Shown: positions 39,501 to 50,939 of the stretch, piece after piece
How the letters are laid out: each line of letters opens with the position of its first letter
Position numbering within the stretch: position 1 is the stretch's first letter
Origin: Warburgia ugandensis
Lineage: Eukaryota > Streptophyta > Magnoliopsida > Canellales > Canellaceae
Reading direction: 5' to 3'
DNA: 64,000 nt
NCBI GenBank assembly: GCA_035236585.1
Contig: CP141135.1
Coordinates: 73,075,057 to 73,139,056 of the forward strand
Notes under the pieces: generated by a model
What the model saw: only the letters and a program-made list of their open reading frames with translations
Told to the model about the DNA's origin: nothing
Database searches by the model: none
Translations under genes and position numbers: made by a program

Positions 39501-40078
39501 ACCACTAATTGGGATAAGGTTTTGATGACGATGATGGCTCCTAGTGGCCATATAGTATGGAAAATCTACAGCTCAACCTAATGTCATTGACCTCCCACAC
39601 TATGCAACCATTGCTGGGTTAAGTAATTACAATACAAAAACCAAATAAAAGTCGGTTTCATGTGAAGTATGAAACATAGATAACAAAACCTGAAGACGAC
39701 ATTTTTAGGTTTACATCTTCCAATGCTATTATACAAAACTCTCTACATGTTCTAAGTGCCAATGATTGTTGACTAAAACTAGAAGCAATGATTGTTGATT
39801 TGCACATAAGTTTACTCACTTGTGAGCATCATGCAAACTTTCCAGATCCATTATGAAATTCAACAATGGACAATAGTTTATATTCCAACCTCCAAGTTCC
39901 ATAATTCCACTGAATCAAGAGCTTACTGTACTTCAAGTTTCAGATATCATAAAGTGAGATAACAAACTAAACAATTCTGTTTCCTATCATTGAAGCCCAT
40001 AACAGTCCAAAAACATGACGATTACCAAACTGACCTGTTCTCCAACTGTTCAGCCACCACATCAGCCTCGTTAGCCAT
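36547..40078 (-). CDS. bHLH47: bHLH47/POPEYE-like transcription factor
   Basis: Four coding exons: 40035-40078 (MANEADVVAEQLEN), 37914-38032, 37129-37256 and 36547-37029, giving 257 aa in one frame. Residues 15-90 form a bHLH: KAPKKIHKAKREKLKRDYLN (basic region and helix 1), the loop ending ALEPSRQNNGKAS, and helix 2 with DATRILRDLLLQVEHLKEEN. A leucine-zipper-like coil continues through VTVEKDELREETTVLEAEIE. The C-terminus is Pro/Ser-rich with NVSRPLPRYPTPSDSWPSEL, a block I know from the POPEYE family. In Arabidopsis, POPEYE is a nuclear repressor in the iron-deficiency response acting with bHLH IVc factors. ATG at 40078 was chosen as the first Met in the exon; an upstream leader exon near 40557-40800 is probable (donor GTAATG at about 40556). 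The 2-kb first coding intron holds two LINE fragments. Confidence 0.93.
38440..38480 (-). mobile_element. 41-bp RTE insertion with 14-bp target-site duplication
   Basis: Only the last ~40 bp of the LINE (plus strand CATCATCAAGACCATATCC to GGGGTTCGCT) lie between two perfect copies of AGCTTCACAGAATT at 38426-38439 and 38481-38494. This is a severely 5'-truncated but genuine insertion, in an intron of the bHLH47-like gene. Confidence 0.85.
39072..39537 (+). mobile_element. RTE-clade LINE, 3' fragment in bHLH47-like intron
   Basis: The C-terminal ~460 bp of the LINE, reading [17 protein letters not shown] and MRMLRWMSEKTR, ending in GGATAAGGTTTTGATGACGATGATG. Antisense to the host gene. No target duplication found. 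Confidence 0.85.
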
Positions 40079-40786
40079 GGAGGTTGCAATCTCTGCAACT
40101 ATACCCCCACTTAATTCAGCTACAAACCCAAGATATCCCTGAAAAAACCAGCAACATTAATTCAAGCTTCTAACCTCAACCAAATAAAGAAAGAAAATTC
40201 TTATATGAAAATCCCAAAAATTGCTACTCAAACTAACTAGAACAAGCAGATACCCCAAAAAGAAAAAAAGCAAAGAAAGAAAAATTCATACAATCTACAC
40301 AAAATCCTCCCCCAAACCCTACTGCAAATCAAACTAAAAGAAGATCTCATGATTCTCTCAAGAACAGAATTCCACGCAACATAAATCACCACAAATAAAA
40401 AACAGAAAACAAATCTCAATCTCAACCAGTCAAGACCACCACCTCCATCAAAACTAAATCAGATAACAAAATTCAAAGACGAAAAAGGCAACCAGAAAAA
40501 ATTGACAAATTCAACGGAAAATCCAATAAAAGAAGAATAGATTGCAATAAGAGCATTACCCCCAAAATCTTCAGGAATGATGGGAGAAGAAGATGAGGAA
40601 GAAGAAAATGGGAGGAGAAGAAACTCAGCACGAAACTGAAAGAAGATGTGGTTAAGGAGGGGGACCCGCGAGCTAAGAAAAAGGACTGTGGAAGCCGCTG
40701 CTTTTGCACGGGGCGCGCGTGGACACCACAAGTGAATTTCAACGACACTTTGCGCTGCCTCGAGCATCTTTGACACGAGGCGTTAC

Positions 40787-40792
40787 CACGTG
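40787..40792. promoter_or_regulatory. G-box (CACGTG) upstream of the bHLH47-like gene
   Basis: CACGTG inside TTACCACGTGTG, about 710 bp upstream of the start codon and probably next to the transcription start given the likely leader intron. bHLH IVc factors are known to activate POPEYE through such elements in Arabidopsis; the link here is by analogy. Confidence 0.45.
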
Positions 40793-41536
40793 TGTCTGTT
40801 ACGACCACGCCTCTCTCTGTCGCACGACTACCATGGGAGGACTGTACGGTACAAGTGGGGTCAAGCTCTCTCGTTGATATTTAACTGATCATCGGACGGT
40901 CATAAATGAGCCGTTCACTCGCTCAACGTTTTTGAACGAGAGTAGCATTTTATAAAGAAATAAACTCACGCATTCTCGCTAACGAACACTCGTAAATCTA
41001 ACTCCTAATAAAAGAAAAAATCTTATCAAGCAAATAACACATCGATTCTTACTCACACGTACTCCTAAATCTAATTCCTAATCAAAGAAAAAAGCGATGA
41101 CTTAAACTTACGATTAAGCATACGTCCAAAGAAATGCCGAGTTGCCTATGATCAATTTTGCTGCATTAAAACATCTATAGTTCTCTTATATTTCTCAAGT
41201 TTTTTTTTTCCTTTTACCATGGAAATATTGCTGTTCTTTTGGGGTCAGATCTCTCACGGTTAGGAGATTTGATAGTCAACATCGTAGATTTGTAATAGGA
41301 AATGCACATACATACATAAAAAAGAGAGGCAAGAATATATGTGATTCGACTATCATTCCTATGTCCATGAAAAAGGACGAAGTGCAATATATGATCAAAT
41401 TACATAGTAAGGAAGAGGCTCGAAGCCTTCCTCAACTCTCCTTGGCATTTCTATATTTCTTACTCTTATTGTAGGATTTCCTTTTTATATGGATATAGAC
41501 CACATACGGTGCCTCAAAAGGTTTTTTGCTCTCTCT

Positions 41537-41707
41537 AAAAAAAGGGGCAGTACCGGTGAACTAAGCTCTTGCCTATGCAGGGTCCGTGGAAGGGGTGGGC
41601 TGCAATGACATAAAGTAGGCAACCTTATCTTGCATTTTTGTAAGAGGCTGATTCCACGCCTTGAACCCGTGACCTCAAGGTCACATGACGACAACTTTTA
41701 CCATTTC
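41537..41707 (-). mobile_element. Au-like SINE, near full length
   Basis: Reverse-strand SINE with box B region GGGTTCAAGGC and GTGACCTTGAGGTCA; the 5'-most head is slightly degraded. GCTCTCTCT at 41528-41536 and 41708-41716 is a plausible target duplication. Confidence 0.85.
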
Positions 41708-41852
41708 GCTCTCTCTGATTAAAAAAGAAAAAGAAAAAAAGAAAGGATACATGCACTGATTTGGGTCATGAGATGATATAAGCAATTTTTTTCGGTGAAT
41801 GATAAGAAGATGCCATTGTCCAACCATGCTGATGGACCAATTACTTCTAACC

Positions 41853-42011
41853 TTAATGTTGTTGTCATTTGACCTTGAAGTCACTGAGTTCAAGATGTAG
41901 AAACAGCATCTTGCAAAAATACAAGGTAAATTGCATACTATACAGCTTTGTGGTCTACCCTTTTCCTGGACACCGGATACGCGGAGAGCTTCATGCACCG
42001 AGGCCTCCCTT
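41853..42011 (+). mobile_element. Au-like SINE, 5'-truncated and diverged
   Basis: Begins at the box A/box B linker (GTTGTTGTCATTTGACCTTG) and runs to TTCATGCACCGAGGC. It is the most diverged SINE in this part of the window. Confidence 0.75.
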
Positions 42012-42300
42012 CTACCAAACAAAGATAGTCCTCAGTTCCTGGGAATTGTCACAAACTTGTGTTGGCCACGCTCCGGCCACACTTCCTAATAGCAATTAGA
42101 AAATTCCAAGAGGAATTTGGCATATGCTCCAATAGCCATATGAATTCTGAACACAATGTCTCATCTGGATGCACATCGTTATCAAGTATTTGGCCTTACA
42201 AACCATGGTCTGAAGTTTTCATTACAGAATAAAATAAAATAAAGCCAGAGTCTGAAGTTCTGAACTAAGGTCTTACAAGTCATGAAAAAGTTGGCAAGGG

Positions 42301-42347
42301 TGGTCATCAAGACCTTATCCTAATTAGGGGTTGGCCACGTGAATCTT
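42301..42347 (-). mobile_element. 47-bp RTE insertion with target-site duplication
   Basis: Contains only the LINE 3' end (plus strand TCATCAAGACCTTATCC, then GGGGTTGGCCACGTGAATC), bounded by AAAAAGTTGGCAAGG at 42285-42299 and AAAAAGTTGGGAAGG at 42349-42363. Confidence 0.75.
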
Positions 42348-42379
42348 AAAAAAGTTGGGAAGGTATAAGTAAAAAAAAA

Positions 42380-43150
42380 CAACAAATTTTAAAATATTAG
42401 GAGAGAGAGAGAGAGAGAATTATAGCAAGTTATTTAGCAACTCTGGAAGCATAAAGCTGTATTATTTCAAACAAAATCAAACATCGTATCCTAAATAAGA
42501 ATTATAATGTTATAGATAGACTTGAAGCTTTGGATTGAAGTGTTGACAAAACCCAAAAATAGAAGCCATAAAAAAAAAGTGATAAAAATCAGTGTCTTTT
42601 ATAAAAAATAATATTTGGGTTTCTAGTACAAAATATGAAAACAACTCCACGCAGATGAGATGAGCTTCATTGAAAAAGATGTTCTTTCTTTTTTTTTTTC
42701 CTTCCTTTCTTTCTTTTTTTTACAGCTTAAAGAGTTGTGAAGCAACCTACCTAAAAGCTATACTCTAATTCCTAAATCTACTTGAAACCTCCCCAATAAG
42801 AAGAAAGTGCCACTTCAAACCTCCAACCAAAAATAATGAGAAGAGGATCCTTGTTGTCTGCGACCAACTGTGCTAGACTGCTTTTGCAGAAAAAGAGATG
42901 TGTTTTTAAGGTTTGGTTAAGTGTAAGAAGAAGAAGTGACTTTTCAAACAACAAATATAGTGTTTTTTCTTTATTTCGTTCTTGTAACTGTGCTTATGCC
43001 TGTTATAATAAGTTCATTTTACCATTAAAAAAAGGGTCCTGCAGTGATCCATTGATATTATACTAAGGATATACAGCATTCAAGGATGTAACAGTGAGCA
43101 AAATTTGCATAAATCATACTTAATACATGATTACTCTATTTAAACCGTCA
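42380..43150. other. Intergenic stretch, nothing recognised
   Basis: Short GA and poly(T) runs; no gene or known repeat. Confidence 0.5.
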
Positions 43151-43156
43151 GATTTG

Positions 43157-43251
43157 TCAATCTTGTGAACAGCCGAGCTGGAATCTCAGCTCCTTGATCC
43201 TACCATTCAAGCCAAGGACCAGAACATCAAATTCCTCCACATACCAGAGCT
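43157..43251 (-). CDS. Candidate terminal exon of an unrecognised gene
   Basis: After a good acceptor (CAGACTGTCGTTTCAG) the minus strand reads LWYVEEFDVLVLGLNGRIKE and a little further to a stop at 43157. Amino-acid composition looks coding. I do not recognise the protein. It may be the 3' end of the gene that starts at 52121, but the exons between could not be chained in one frame. Confidence 0.35.
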
Positions 43252-43769
43252 CTGAAACGACAGTCTGAATGAATTCAGTCGTTAGTTGCTCAGTTTCACA
43301 TGTCAACAGAATCAACAGATGAAAGGAAGAAAAACAGCAGTTTAGAGACCGGCAGAAGCATTTGCATCTGTAAGATACATAGATCCATTATTTGTCAAAT
43401 GCATATGGCAGTAGGAGAGAGGAGTACAATACTAATCAGAGGAACTGAAAAAGATCAAACTCATGCGGAGAAACAGGCATAAGACTCTTCATTTTCAGTG
43501 ATTGGGAATACATGCATGCTACGACCAAAACCAGTACCTCAAATCCATGCAAGCGATTGTTAAGTTGCTCAACCAGCTAATGGAAGAACTGAAGTTGAGG
43601 CCTCCGCGTCTCCTGTGTAAGACACGGCTTGCATTATGGGACCATAAACATTTAAAGAACAATCACATACACAAATACTCTTTATTAATGATCATAACAG
43701 AAAAGAAGAAAATAACACCATCTAGCACAAAGATTATTCAACCTTTTTAATTATGTTTGATAAGGAACA

Positions 43770-43910
43770 AAGGCCTTCTAGCACCATGACACAAGAATGA
43801 GCCTTCCTCTGGTAGGTCAAGGGTTTGAGGCTGCTTATGGGTGTCACAGCTTAGAAGGTGCTCAAGTGTGTGTGAGTGCGTGCACAACATTCCAAAAAAG
43901 GAAAGAAATA
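43770..43910 (+). repeat. Possible second SINE-like repeat family
   Basis: GGTCAAGGGTTTGAGGCTGC resembles a pol III box B, and the stretch down to CACAACATTCCAAAAAAGG recurs in similar form at 63505-63590. Ends in an A-rich segment. Not assigned to a known family. Confidence 0.35.
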
Positions 43911-44212
43911 AAGAGGTTACTATGCTTGATTGATAAACTACAAGCAGGGAGGAAAAGTTTGATTTGATAATGATTTTGTTCCATGGTGCCTGATGTCAAA
44001 AGTGTGAATCTGGGAGCAACGACAAAAGGGAGAAGTGCGGAATGACTAAAGGCCAACCTACTTAATTTGCAATTCATCAAGTTCTGATGTACTTAAGAAA
44101 GATGGCATGAATCACAAAGTAGTAGACTAAATATCAGCTCTGGTGAACTTAGAATAGGATTTTTTTCTTTTTCCTGAGGGGTGTGTGGGGGGTCGCTGAA
44201 GAGATTTTATTA

Positions 44213-44404
44213 AGATGAATGGACCGTACACAGTTAAGAACAAGCGGATATATTAGTTTTGGGAGACTAGAAGCTCAATTGTCAGGTAAGATTAACTTGA
44301 CATGTTAAAGATAAATGGACCATACATAGTTAAGAACAAGTGGATAGATGAGTTCTGGAAGACTAGAAGCTCAATTGTCAGGTTAGATTAAGCTGACATG
44401 TTAA
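44213..44404 (+). repeat. 96-bp tandem duplication
   Basis: Two adjacent units, the second starting at 44309, share ACTAGAAGCTCAATTGTCAG and the flanking ~70 bp with about ten differences. Likely an intron of the unrecognised gene. Confidence 0.85.
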
Positions 44405-45347
44405 ACATATTGTTAAAATATTTCACTTGGAACACTTGCCGCTCTTGGCTGTAGCACAAAAATATTCACAATTCTTGGGAGGATGTCAACTGCTCAACTT
44501 GGATTCCTCATAAAATGAAAGTACTGCATCACTTATCTGCACAGAAATGAAGCTAGATGATGAACGTGAATAGTAATTTTCAATAGATTACGCTGCTAGA
44601 TGACAACTAGATGTTCAGAATTTGTGCAAAGTAACTGTGAAGAATCTTTGGGCGGCCCCAGAATCCTTGCAAAGGAGGTGTGGAGCAAAAAGTATCATAC
44701 TGCATCAATATTAGTACCACGATAAGAACCTTCAAATGTTGACATGAATGGCAAGCAGAAAGCACAAGAGACTACCTGCACTTGAAAACGAACATTACCA
44801 TCATTGACAGAATGGCAGCAGGATCCTTCAGTTACATAAACAATATATCTACTCGTGTACGATTTTCAATTGCATCAGAAGAAACCTAGTGCAACAGAGT
44901 GGTAAATCTAAACCTTCAAAAAAGGAAAAAGAAAACTGAACAATAAATCTAATAAGGATGACCCGGTTTAGTGAGCACAACAGTTTACTTCCATATGCAC
45001 AAAAGAAGACCATAGAGCATGAGTGCAAGACCTGTTGAAATAATCTAGAGTGCGCTTGTGAAGGAGGAACTTAAAACTCCCTCGACATACTTTTACATGG
45101 ATCTATGTCGAGTGAAAGAATTTGGTTAGTTAGCCCACATGATATTCAGCATCTGCAAAGTCCCAGAGACGTGTAGAAGTAATTCCTCAGTGCCATAATT
45201 TTATAATAATCTTTTTTTAGCAAACAAAAGAACAAACTTACTGAAATAAGATTTTCACTTATTATTAACTGCTGAAAGAAATTCACTGATATGAACTGGC
45301 ATAAATAGATGGAAGCAACAAAATGAAAGAGCGCAAGTGGAAATAAC

Positions 45348-45896
45348 CTGCCAACAATCCAGAAAAGCACCAGTTGAAGTCAACACCAGTCTATCTAAGA
45401 CAATTTTCAGTGGACAGAGAGCCTCTATAGTAGCCTTGACCGCATTTGCTTCAGCTTCAATCTCACAAAACAAAAATGATATCTCAATACCACGAAGACT
45501 AAAACTCTAAACCGAAATGGACACAAAGATATCTGAAATACCATTGAATACCTCATTTTCAGCAGCACGAACAGGTTAAAGATGATGAAAAGCATGAAAC
45601 AGACTGAGGTGACATGAAATTGGTATTCTGAAACCAGATTGCTAACCAATAGAATAAGAAGCATATCAATAACTGATAGAAGAACTCCTTGGCTCAATAA
45701 AGCATGGCAGTGAAAATCTTAAATGACAGATGGGAAGCTCACTTAACTAAATGCACTGTGTTTTTAAGCTTTGAATATGAAATGCTTAGCAATCCACCTC
45801 AAAACTATAATCTCAGGAAGTGATGAGGATAAACAAATGGAATATAAATCCTCACCTTGATCAAAATAGGGAAGGAAAACAGCTCTTACAGCCTGC
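45348..45896 (-). CDS. Candidate internal exons of an unrecognised gene
   Basis: Two coding-like segments with splice sites. 45856-45896 reads QAVRAVFLPYFDQ between an acceptor GTATGCTGCAG and a donor GTGAGG. About 45348-45453 reads AEANAVKATIEALCPLKIVL and further to FLDCWQ before GTTATT. They join in phase if the second exon begins at 45453. I do not recognise the family. Neither exon overlaps a known repeat. Confidence 0.3.
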
Positions 45897-46048
45897 CTGC
45901 AGCATACCAAAAGAGAATGCCCGTGTCACCCCTTGCAATCCACTTTAGAGGAAAAAAGGCGGGGAAGAGAAGAACCATCAAGACGGATTTTGAGCATTAA
46001 ACCTTTACTCTGAAGTAAATTTCAGTAAAATTATGACTGTGAAATATT

Positions 46049-46218
46049 GAAAGGGAGCCTTGGCAAAGCGATAGAGTTGTCATCGTATGACCTTGAGGTC
46101 ATGGGTTCAAGGCATGGAGAAAATACAAGGTAAGGCTGCATATTATATACTCTTGTGGTTCATCCCTTCCCCGAACCTCATATATGCGGGAGCTTTGTGC
46201 ACTAAGCTACCCTTTTTT
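46049..46218 (+). mobile_element. Au-like SINE, 16-bp target-site duplication
   Basis: Near-complete SINE flanked by ATGACTGTGAAATATT (46033-46048) and ATGATTGTGAAATATT (46219-46234). It inserted immediately beside the broken 3' side of the LINE copy at 46237. Confidence 0.9.
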
Positions 46219-46236
46219 ATGATTGTGAAATATTCT

Positions 46237-49027
46237 CTTAAATCCTTCAAATTCTAATGCTTCTCTCTATAACTTTAGCTTTGTATTTACACCCTCCCTT
46301 GTCTCATCAAGTAAGACTATATCATCTGCAAATAGCATGCACTAGGGAATCTCCTAGTGCAGATGTTTTGTTAACTCATCCATAACCAATGGGAAAAGGT
46401 ATAGGCTCAATCCCGATCCTTAGTGCAATCCTACAGTGACAGGAAAATCACCAGTCATGTCACTAGTAGTCTTAACATTTGTTATCGCTCTCTCATACAT
46501 ATCTTTAATTATGTCTATATACCCCTGAGAAACCCCTTTATCACCCAACACCCTCCATATTAACTCTTTAGGGACTCTATCATAAGCTTTCTCTAAGTCG
46601 ATAAAGACCATGTGGAGGTCTTTCCTCCCCTCCATATATTTCTTTATTAATTGTCTTAGTAAGAAAATAGCATCCATGGTAGACCTCCCAGGCATGAAAC
46701 CAAACTAATTCTCCGATACACTTGTTTCATGTTGTAGCCTCTTCTCAATCACTCTTTCAAAAAGTTTCATAGTGTGGCTTATAAGTTTGATCCCTTGATA
46801 ATTAGTACAACTCTGTATGTCTGCTTAATTCTTATAAATTGGTACAATAGAGCTTTTCCTCCACTAATCAAGCATTTTCTTTGATTTTATAATCTTGTTA
46901 AACAACTTGGTCAACCAAACTACCCCAATATCTCCCATGTGCTTCCAAACCTCTATTGGTATACCATTGAGCCCCATGGCCTTTCCTGATTTCATCTTTT
47001 TCAAGGCCTCTTTTACTTTAGGTATTTTAATCCTAAGTTCATATCTATAATATCAAGTGTTATTTAGATTTATAGTATTTTCAATCCCTATATGCTCAGA
47101 GCCATTGTCATTTAACAATTTTTGAAAGTATGTTTCTCACCTTTGTTTGATCTCATCATCTTTGACTAATACCCTTTGATAATCGCTTCTAATGCACCTA
47201 ACATGATCTAAGCCCTTACCATTCTGTTCTCTTACTTTTGCAAGTTTAAACACATTTTTCTCACCTTCTCTTATTCCTAGTCTATTATAGAGTTCATCAT
47301 ATGCTTTAAGTTTAGCCTCACTTACTATTCTCTTAGCAACCCTTTTAGCATTCTTATATTGTTCATAGTTTTCATTATTTCTAGTCTTCTGTCATGCTTT
47401 AAAACGCATCCGTTTTTCTTAAATAACTTTTTGCATTGTTTCACTCCACCACCATGTTTCCTTTACTAATTGCCTTTTACCTTTAGATACTCCTAAGACA
47501 TCTTTTGCCACTTTCTTAATGGACTCAGCAATATTAATCCATATGGTATTTACTTCTGTTTCATAGTTCCAAATTCCTTCTACCATCAACTTATTTGTGA
47601 GTGAGGTTATTTTTTCTCCTTTTAAGTTTCACCACTTAATTTTTGAATACTTATTAAGTTCATTTTCTTTCTTCCATCTTTTGATATGGATATCCATAAC
47701 CATTAACCTATGTTGTGAGGTTAAACTCTCACTAGGTATCACCTTACAATCCTTACATATAGATCGTTCATTATTTCTAAGTAGAAAAAAGCCTATTTAG
47801 CTTTTATGAAGTCCACTTTTAAAGGTTATTAAGTGTTCATCCCTCTTCTTAAAGAGTGTATTTGCAATGGATAGGTTACATAACAAAGAAAAATCGAGGA
47901 TATTCTCCCCCCTCTCATTTCGTTCACCTAAACCATACCCTCTATATATTCTATCATATCCTTCCTTATCTTTTCCTACATGGTCATTTAAGTCTGCTCG
48001 TATAAATATCCCCTCTGTGTTGGGAATTTCTTGCATGACTTCCTCTATGTCTTTCCAAAACTGTCTCTTGATTATATCTTGTAACCCTACTTGTGGTGCA
48101 TATGCACTTATAACATTTATAATCTGCTCTACTAGAATAAGTTTTGTTATTATAATTCTATCACTGATTCTTTTAACGTCCACAACTTTATCCTTTAACT
48201 CTTTATCCACTATTATTCTTATGTCATTTCTGTTATTTTCCTTTCTTACATACCATAATTTATACCCATCTATTTCTCTAACTTTAACCTCTTTCTACTT
48301 GGTTTTTTGGATACAAGCAATGTTGACTCTCTTACGTTTCATCGCGTCTACTAACTCCAAACTCTTACCTGTCAATGTCCCTATATTCCATGTGGTGATA
48401 CGAATCTTATGTTTTGGAGATATCTTCTTTACTATTGCCTTTCTCAACCTCTATGGCACGAACCCATGTCCACTTTTCACTGCACCTGGGTTATGATGCA
48501 GCGCATCACTTCCGAGGGGACGCTCTAGCAGCCCTTGCTCATTTTTTACTACACTCAGGATCTAATGTAGCACGTCGCTTCCGAGAGAACGTCCTAGCAA
48601 CCCTTGCCTATTTTTCACCGCACCTGGGATCCAATGCAGCGCGTTGCTTATGGGGAATGCCCTAACTTAAGGGAATGTTAGTTTTCGATTCATGTCATGT
48701 TAAGGTTGCCATAGTTATAAAAAAGCTGAAGATGATTTTCATTTCTTTCTTACAAACTAACATACCAATGCCTATTTATTTGCAAGCAGAAAAGAAATAA
48801 AAAATCATCTTTAGCTTCACCCTTGCCGGCTGGCTACCTGAGGCAAGGGTTGCCATACTTTAAGAAGCTGGAGATGATTTTCATTTCTTCCTCACAAACT
48901 AATATACAAATGCATATTCATTTGTAATAAAGAAATAACAAAATCATCTTCAACTTCTCCCGTGCTGGCTGGCACCTGATGCAAGACCCTCCTTTTTCAT
49001 CAAGGCTTGGGACCGGCATTAGCGGAG
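46237..49027 (-). mobile_element. RTE-clade LINE, 5' complete but 3'-truncated
   Basis: Minus-strand order: 5' end CTCCGCTAATGCCGG at 49027, two hairpin repeats (about 48700-48960), ~70-bp repeats (48480-48665), AP endonuclease (47797-48330; RVNIACIQKTK and DLNDHVGKDKEGYDRIYRGY) and reverse transcriptase (46420-46695; MVFIDLEKAYDRV), with an intact FADD near 46330. It stops inside the reverse transcriptase at about 46237. Loss of the 3' end is not expected from normal LINE insertion and implies later deletion. Confidence 0.88.
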
Positions 49028-49039
49028 TTTACTACTGAA

Positions 49040-49900
49040 AGGAATGAAATCTAAAATTTCATGATACAATGACAGACAATAGAACATTGTGTTGATGTTA
49101 TTTGACTTTGCAATCACATGAAATCCAAAGGCAGTGACTAAGCATGTAAAATCCCTAATTTTTAAATCCCAATATGAGTGAATTTTGAAAAATATTAAAT
49201 TGAGATAAAAAGCAAATAGTGAAATTTCATAATTTTGGAGTTTTATGAGTGAGAAATTTGATAGCCATCAAATCAAGTGTCGGAACCTTAATATTTAGAT
49301 TGTAATTGAAAAATGAAATCCAACGACACTGAGAACACCCAAATCGAAGTTCGAGCGAAAATTTGCCTAATTATTTTACAAAAGGGCAAAATAGTCATTT
49401 GATATGTAGGCTCACAGTGTACTGATGTGAGTCTTAGAATTTAGACAAATCAAAACGGATTAGGAAACATGCTAATTACATGAGTAATCGTGATTATCTC
49501 ACCTTAATTGAATTTAAGACAAAAACCCCTCTTTCCTAAACACTATTCATCATCTTCTTCTCCTCCAATTCTTTGCTTTTTCCACGATCAAACGTGATCA
49601 GATCAAACTGTGTTCAACACCATAACGATCTCACTTTCTTCCACGGAGTTGCAGTGACTAATTGCCTGAAGAGCATCATGATCATATCTTTTTTCCTCCA
49701 TCTCTCGTTCTCAAGTAAAACCATCAAGATCGGATTTTCCATCGATTTGAGAGGTATGATTCAGTTTCCTTCTCTTTTTTTTCCTTCCATTGGCTTTCCT
49801 TCATTGACTTTTATCATTCACAACACCTAGATCAAAGATTTCATGTGGGTAGGGTATGAATCTAGGAAAAACCATAATATAGTTGAATACCCATCATAAG
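49040..49900. other. Intergenic stretch, possible LTR relic
   Basis: A segment with TCCAACGACACTGAGAACAC and GGGCAAAATAGTCATTT has the feel of long-terminal-repeat sequence, but I could not define TG/CA ends or a duplicated target site. No gene seen. Confidence 0.3.
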
Positions 49901-49902
49901 GA

Positions 49903-49991
49903 CAAAATCATCTTCAACTTCTCCCTTGCCGACTGACACCTAACGCAAGACCCTCCTTTTTCATCCGGGCTTAGGACCGGCATCGGCGGAG
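49903..49991 (-). mobile_element. RTE LINE, 5'-end-only fragment
   Basis: Contains only the first ~90 bp of the LINE, ending on the plus strand in GACCGGCATCGGCGGAG and starting in AAAATCATCTTCAACTTCTC. Same orientation as the copy at 46237-49027, about 0.9 kb away. Confidence 0.8.
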
Positions 49992-50866
49992 TTATAACAG
50001 CTATGTATAGGATACAATACTTTTCATGGGTTGATATGAGATAGGCATATAGCCTTATACTATTGTTTTATATTTAGGCATGGAGGCCTAAGGATTTTAT
50101 TTTCGACAGGCTTGTTGTCTAGGGTATGCTATACTAGGAGGGATATAGGGCTGACCACCCACCCTATGAGATTATGAGATAATAGACACCGGCCCGTAGA
50201 TAGCACTCAGTAGGGGTTGGTATCATGGGTAGCCCACACTACTAGTTCGGTCCCCACCCACACAGACAGACGATAAGTCTCTTGTTTTGGTGTCGACAGC
50301 GAGCTGCAATCAATAGATCATGTGTTCGTTATCATTGCAGCATAGCAGTTCCTTGTGTTCATGTACACAGTTTTGCGATCATGAGGGAGTGATAGCAACA
50401 TGTGCTCAAATTTAATCAGAAATGGAGCAACCTCACAAGCTTTTCCCCCCCAAATTAACATCCTACATAAAAGAACACCTCGTTGATAGACTCGTACAGC
50501 ACGTCTATCCAAAGAATTGTAAGATTTACTTTATCTTGAAAGGGGCCAGCTACAAAGAAACATCAAAGGTAGCAATATATGATAAATTACCATGGAAAGG
50601 AGGAAAGATCCAAAAAATCAATTTCTTTTATAATCTGAATCTTGATATGGGCATCATAAAATCATATCACTACATTGTGAATTTTGGGAAATGGAAACTT
50701 AAGGATGGCTAAATGAGATTAATACAAATCCTTTTAACTGATTCACAGATTGCCAAGTGTTAGACTTGAGAGGTTCAAGCTCATCCTTGAAGTTTTTATT
50801 TTACTATTACATGAACATTTTAACCATTACAAAGCTTCTCCTAACTTATTCAGACAAAGACCTCAC

Positions 50867-50939
50867 ATTTTCACTTTGCTGAGCCTGAGTTACAGCAGCA
50901 GAAATCACCAAGTTTTGAACTTTCACATTAATGTTTGTC
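50867..50939 (-). CDS. Weak candidate exon of the unrecognised gene
   Basis: Between an AG acceptor and a GTGAGG donor the minus strand reads NVKVQNLVISAAVTQAQQSE. Amphipathic, coding-like composition, no recognised family. The neighbouring 50000-50860 stretch holds nothing else I can support. Confidence 0.2.

Noticed and set aside
43502..43750. Plus-strand open frame with LKSMQAIVKLLNQLMEELK
   Set aside because: Coiled-coil-like and tempting, but no partner exons were found on this strand and the opposite strand shows better exon signals nearby. Left as unresolved.
49040..50300. A solo LTR
   Set aside because: The composition is suggestive, but no TG/CA termini, primer-binding site or target duplication could be defined.
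50422..50712. A 96-codon plus-strand open frame
   Set aside because: Lysine- and tyrosine-rich translation without a recognised domain or splice context; AT-rich chance open frame is more likely.
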